A DNA stretch of 36,585 nucleotides. Origin: Mesostigma viride (taxonomy: Eukaryota > Streptophyta > Mesostigmatophyceae > Mesostigmatales > Mesostigmataceae). The notes under the pieces are model-generated. The model saw only the letters and a list, made by a program, of their open reading frames with translations, was not told the DNA's origin and did no database searches. Position 1 is the first letter of the stretch; each line of letters opens with the position of its first letter. Shown here piece after piece: positions 34,931-36,585 of this stretch. Position numbers and translations under genes: made by a program. Location of the stretch: assembly GCA_009746045.1 (NCBI GenBank), contig RPFO01000900.1:1-36585 (forward strand). The letters are read 5' to 3'.

Positions 34931-36260
34931 AAGACGCGTTCTGCTGCGACGGAGAAGCGATTGCAGTCGAGTTGGACGTCAAGGAGGAGGAGTTGCGAAG
35001 GGAATCGGAAAGAGTGAAAGAGTGGAAAAGAAATCGGCACTGCACGACGCGGAGGAGGCCAGGTTGCGTACGGCCCTGGTGATAAAAATAGACAGTTGGA
35101 CGAGGCAAAAAAGGCGAAGGAGGCCACCGACCTGATACTCGCGAGGCAGAAACAGAACTTAGGAGTTGAAAGAGCAAATCGATGAAGCCAAAGCGGTGGA
35201 TAACACGGTCGTGATGGAACACAGCGCCTGCTGGCACAGAAAGAGCAAGAGGTTGCTGCCAAGAGGGAGGAGTCGAGTTATTGAAGAAACAAGCCGAAGC
35301 CGCGCAGGACGCAGCGGAAAATTGGCTGCAGAGCTGGACCGTGACCTCCGCGTACGAGGCGGAGCTGGAGAAAGCCAAAGACAGGGTGACGGGCGCTGAG
35401 AAATCTGTTGCCGCACTAAAGGCCGCACAGACAGAATTGAACGGTCAGCTTAAAGCGGCGCAAGCGGGACAGAAGAGGGCGGAGGAGGAGATTGCCGCGA
35501 GAAGACGCGTTCTGCTGCGACGCAGAAGCGATTGCAGTCGGAGTTGGACGGCAAGCAGGGGGAGTTGCAGGCGCAAGAGGCGGCGCTGCAAAGGGAATTG
35601 AAAAGAGTGAAAGAGCTGGAAAAGACCTCGGCACTGCATGACGCGAAGGAGGCCAAGTTGCAAGAGGCCCTGCGTGAAAAAAATGCCCAGTTGGATAAGG
35701 CAACGGAGGAGAAGCAGGCGAGTGACCTGAAACTCAGAGAGGCGGAGGAGGAGTTGCAGAAAGCCGCTGCGAAGGGGTGGAGCAGGCGGAACAGTTTGAA
35801 ACGGAAGCAAAGGCAATCAAGAGTAAGATGGAAGAGATAAAACAGGCCTCCGCAAAAGAACTGGAAGAGATTAAAGAGGCCTCCGCAAAAGAACTGGACG
35901 AGTTGATGGATCAACTTTTTGCCGTCGAAAACGCGGCTAGGCAAGCCCGGGACGCCAACAAAAGGCTGCTGGCAGAGAAAGAACGCGATGTCGATGCTGT
36001 GAAGAAGCAGTTGGATATAGTAAAGCAACAAGCCAAGGACGCGCAGGATGCGGCGGAAGAATTGGCTGCAGAGCTGGAACGCGTGCATGACGCGTACGAG
36101 GCAGAGCTTGAAAAAAAACGCAAAGGAGCTGGAAGGCGCCAAAGGTAATCTGAGGGCCGCCGAGCAAGCCGTCGCCGCACTCAAGAACGAGCAGAAGGCA
36201 TTGAACGATGAGCTTAAAGCGGCGCAAGCGGGACAGAAGAGGGCGGAGGAGGAGAGCGCC
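34931..36260 (+). repeat. Long-range repeats within the coiled-coil gene
   Basis: AAGACGCGTTCTGCTGCGAC occurs near 34931 and 35503, and AGCGGCGCAAGCGGGACAGA near 35451 and 36218, so blocks of about 570-770 bp are duplicated. Assembly collapse or expansion is possible here. Confidence 0.7.
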
Positions 36261-36585
36261 GGCCTTACCTCGCAATTGCGCACCAAGGAGACCGAATTGG
36301 ACAGTGCCCACAAGGCCAGGGATGCCAAAGAGAAAGAATTGGCAAATGCCCAGGCCAATCTCAACGAGCAGAGGCGCCTCAACACGGAAGCGGAGGCCAA
36401 GCTGAAAAAACAAGAGACGGAGTTGGCGCAACAGAAAGAAGAGAGTACTAAAACTGCAGAGGAGCTCAAGGCGCAGAATACGAAGGCGGAGGAAGCTGAA
36501 AGGGCAGATCAAAGCGGGGAAGGAACGCGAGCAGACGCTGGAGGGTGAAGTGAGACGTAAGGAGGAGGAGGCGAGAGGACGGGGA

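Larger units (their letters stand above)
33143..36585 (+). pseudogene. Long coiled-coil repeat protein, right-truncated, many frame breaks
   Basis: Start MTHLLKKMEELTFAAYLNPT. Two tandem units of about 70 residues follow (RPRLP..PPSN..PKQSVVQ, ADITNDT.LTE.RVRSITRE, MT.EQKYRVY..IMSRARAR), then a continuous Glu/Lys/Ala heptad coiled coil. The first frame holds to about 34308. From there to the edge the coiled-coil sequence hops between all three frames every 100-300 bases, with about ten breaks, each fragment still clearly coiled coil (EELKSARSELAAAEESVRTL; ELKAAQAGQKRAEEESAG). Longer repeats recur inside. It looks like a filament or structural protein of more than 1100 residues. The breaks may be base-calling errors in a repetitive region or real decay. 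Confidence 0.65.

Overview
The window reads as a piece of a large eukaryotic DNA virus of the nucleocytoplasmic (NCLDV, Nucleocytoviricota) type, or of such a genome integrated in a eukaryotic host. The evidence is the tight packing of short intergenic genes on both strands, many lineage-specific paralogues, a protein resembling a conserved NCLDV protein (30086-30748), small membrane proteins, an OTU protease, an HNH nuclease, a KilA/BRO-like protein, a viral-style lone tRNA gene, and AT-rich upstream motifs in a GC-rich genome. Two things point to a nuclear or endogenous phase: spliceosomal-type introns (GTRAGT...AG) and a fresh LTR retroelement insertion. The exact virus family cannot be named from the sequence.

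Layout. 1-510: end of an Ala/Glu-rich protein. 517-914: PD-(D/E)XK-like nuclease. 911-3842: three tandem paralogues with a Cys/His-rich tail, from intact to decayed. 3901-6601 and 16257-18645: two long fibre-like proteins with beta repeats and a LamG-like end, in opposite orientation. 6626-8409: two paralogues that start with a small Cys/His finger. 8406-8648: small membrane protein. 8666-13006: one gene encoding an OTU protease with repeated Cys modules, split by a 2.0 kb non-autonomous LTR retroelement (9057-11065). 13079-13851: a relative of the OTU protein's N-terminal modules. 14183-16012: two unknown genes, then tRNA-Ile(UAU). 18682-21396: small structural-looking proteins and an HNH nuclease. 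21460-23425: two tandem membrane-protein genes, the second broken by a TIR element of about 785 bp.

23426-28978 holds a class II (adenosylcobalamin-dependent, monomeric) ribonucleotide reductase on the minus strand. It is split into four exons by three introns of 742, 1327 and 1456 nt. Joining the exons restores the family's active-site Cys spacing. The introns are almost filled with other genes: a nucleoside deoxyribosyltransferase-like gene, a KilA/BRO-like gene, a small QVRxYGL-motif gene, a basic protein with a shared viral promoter motif, and a Cys/His finger gene. 29076-31192 carries small membrane proteins and the conserved NCLDV protein. 31189-36585 carries a long AT-richer protein with an internal duplication and a long coiled-coil repeat protein that runs off the right edge in many frames.

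A caution that affects the whole annotation: about twenty genes change frame. In nearly every case the change equals the loss of one base (occasionally two) relative to an intact frame, commonly inside a run of 6 or more G/C. This looks like uncorrected homopolymer undercalling more than biological decay. Frameshifted genes are therefore annotated as single genes with the breaks noted.
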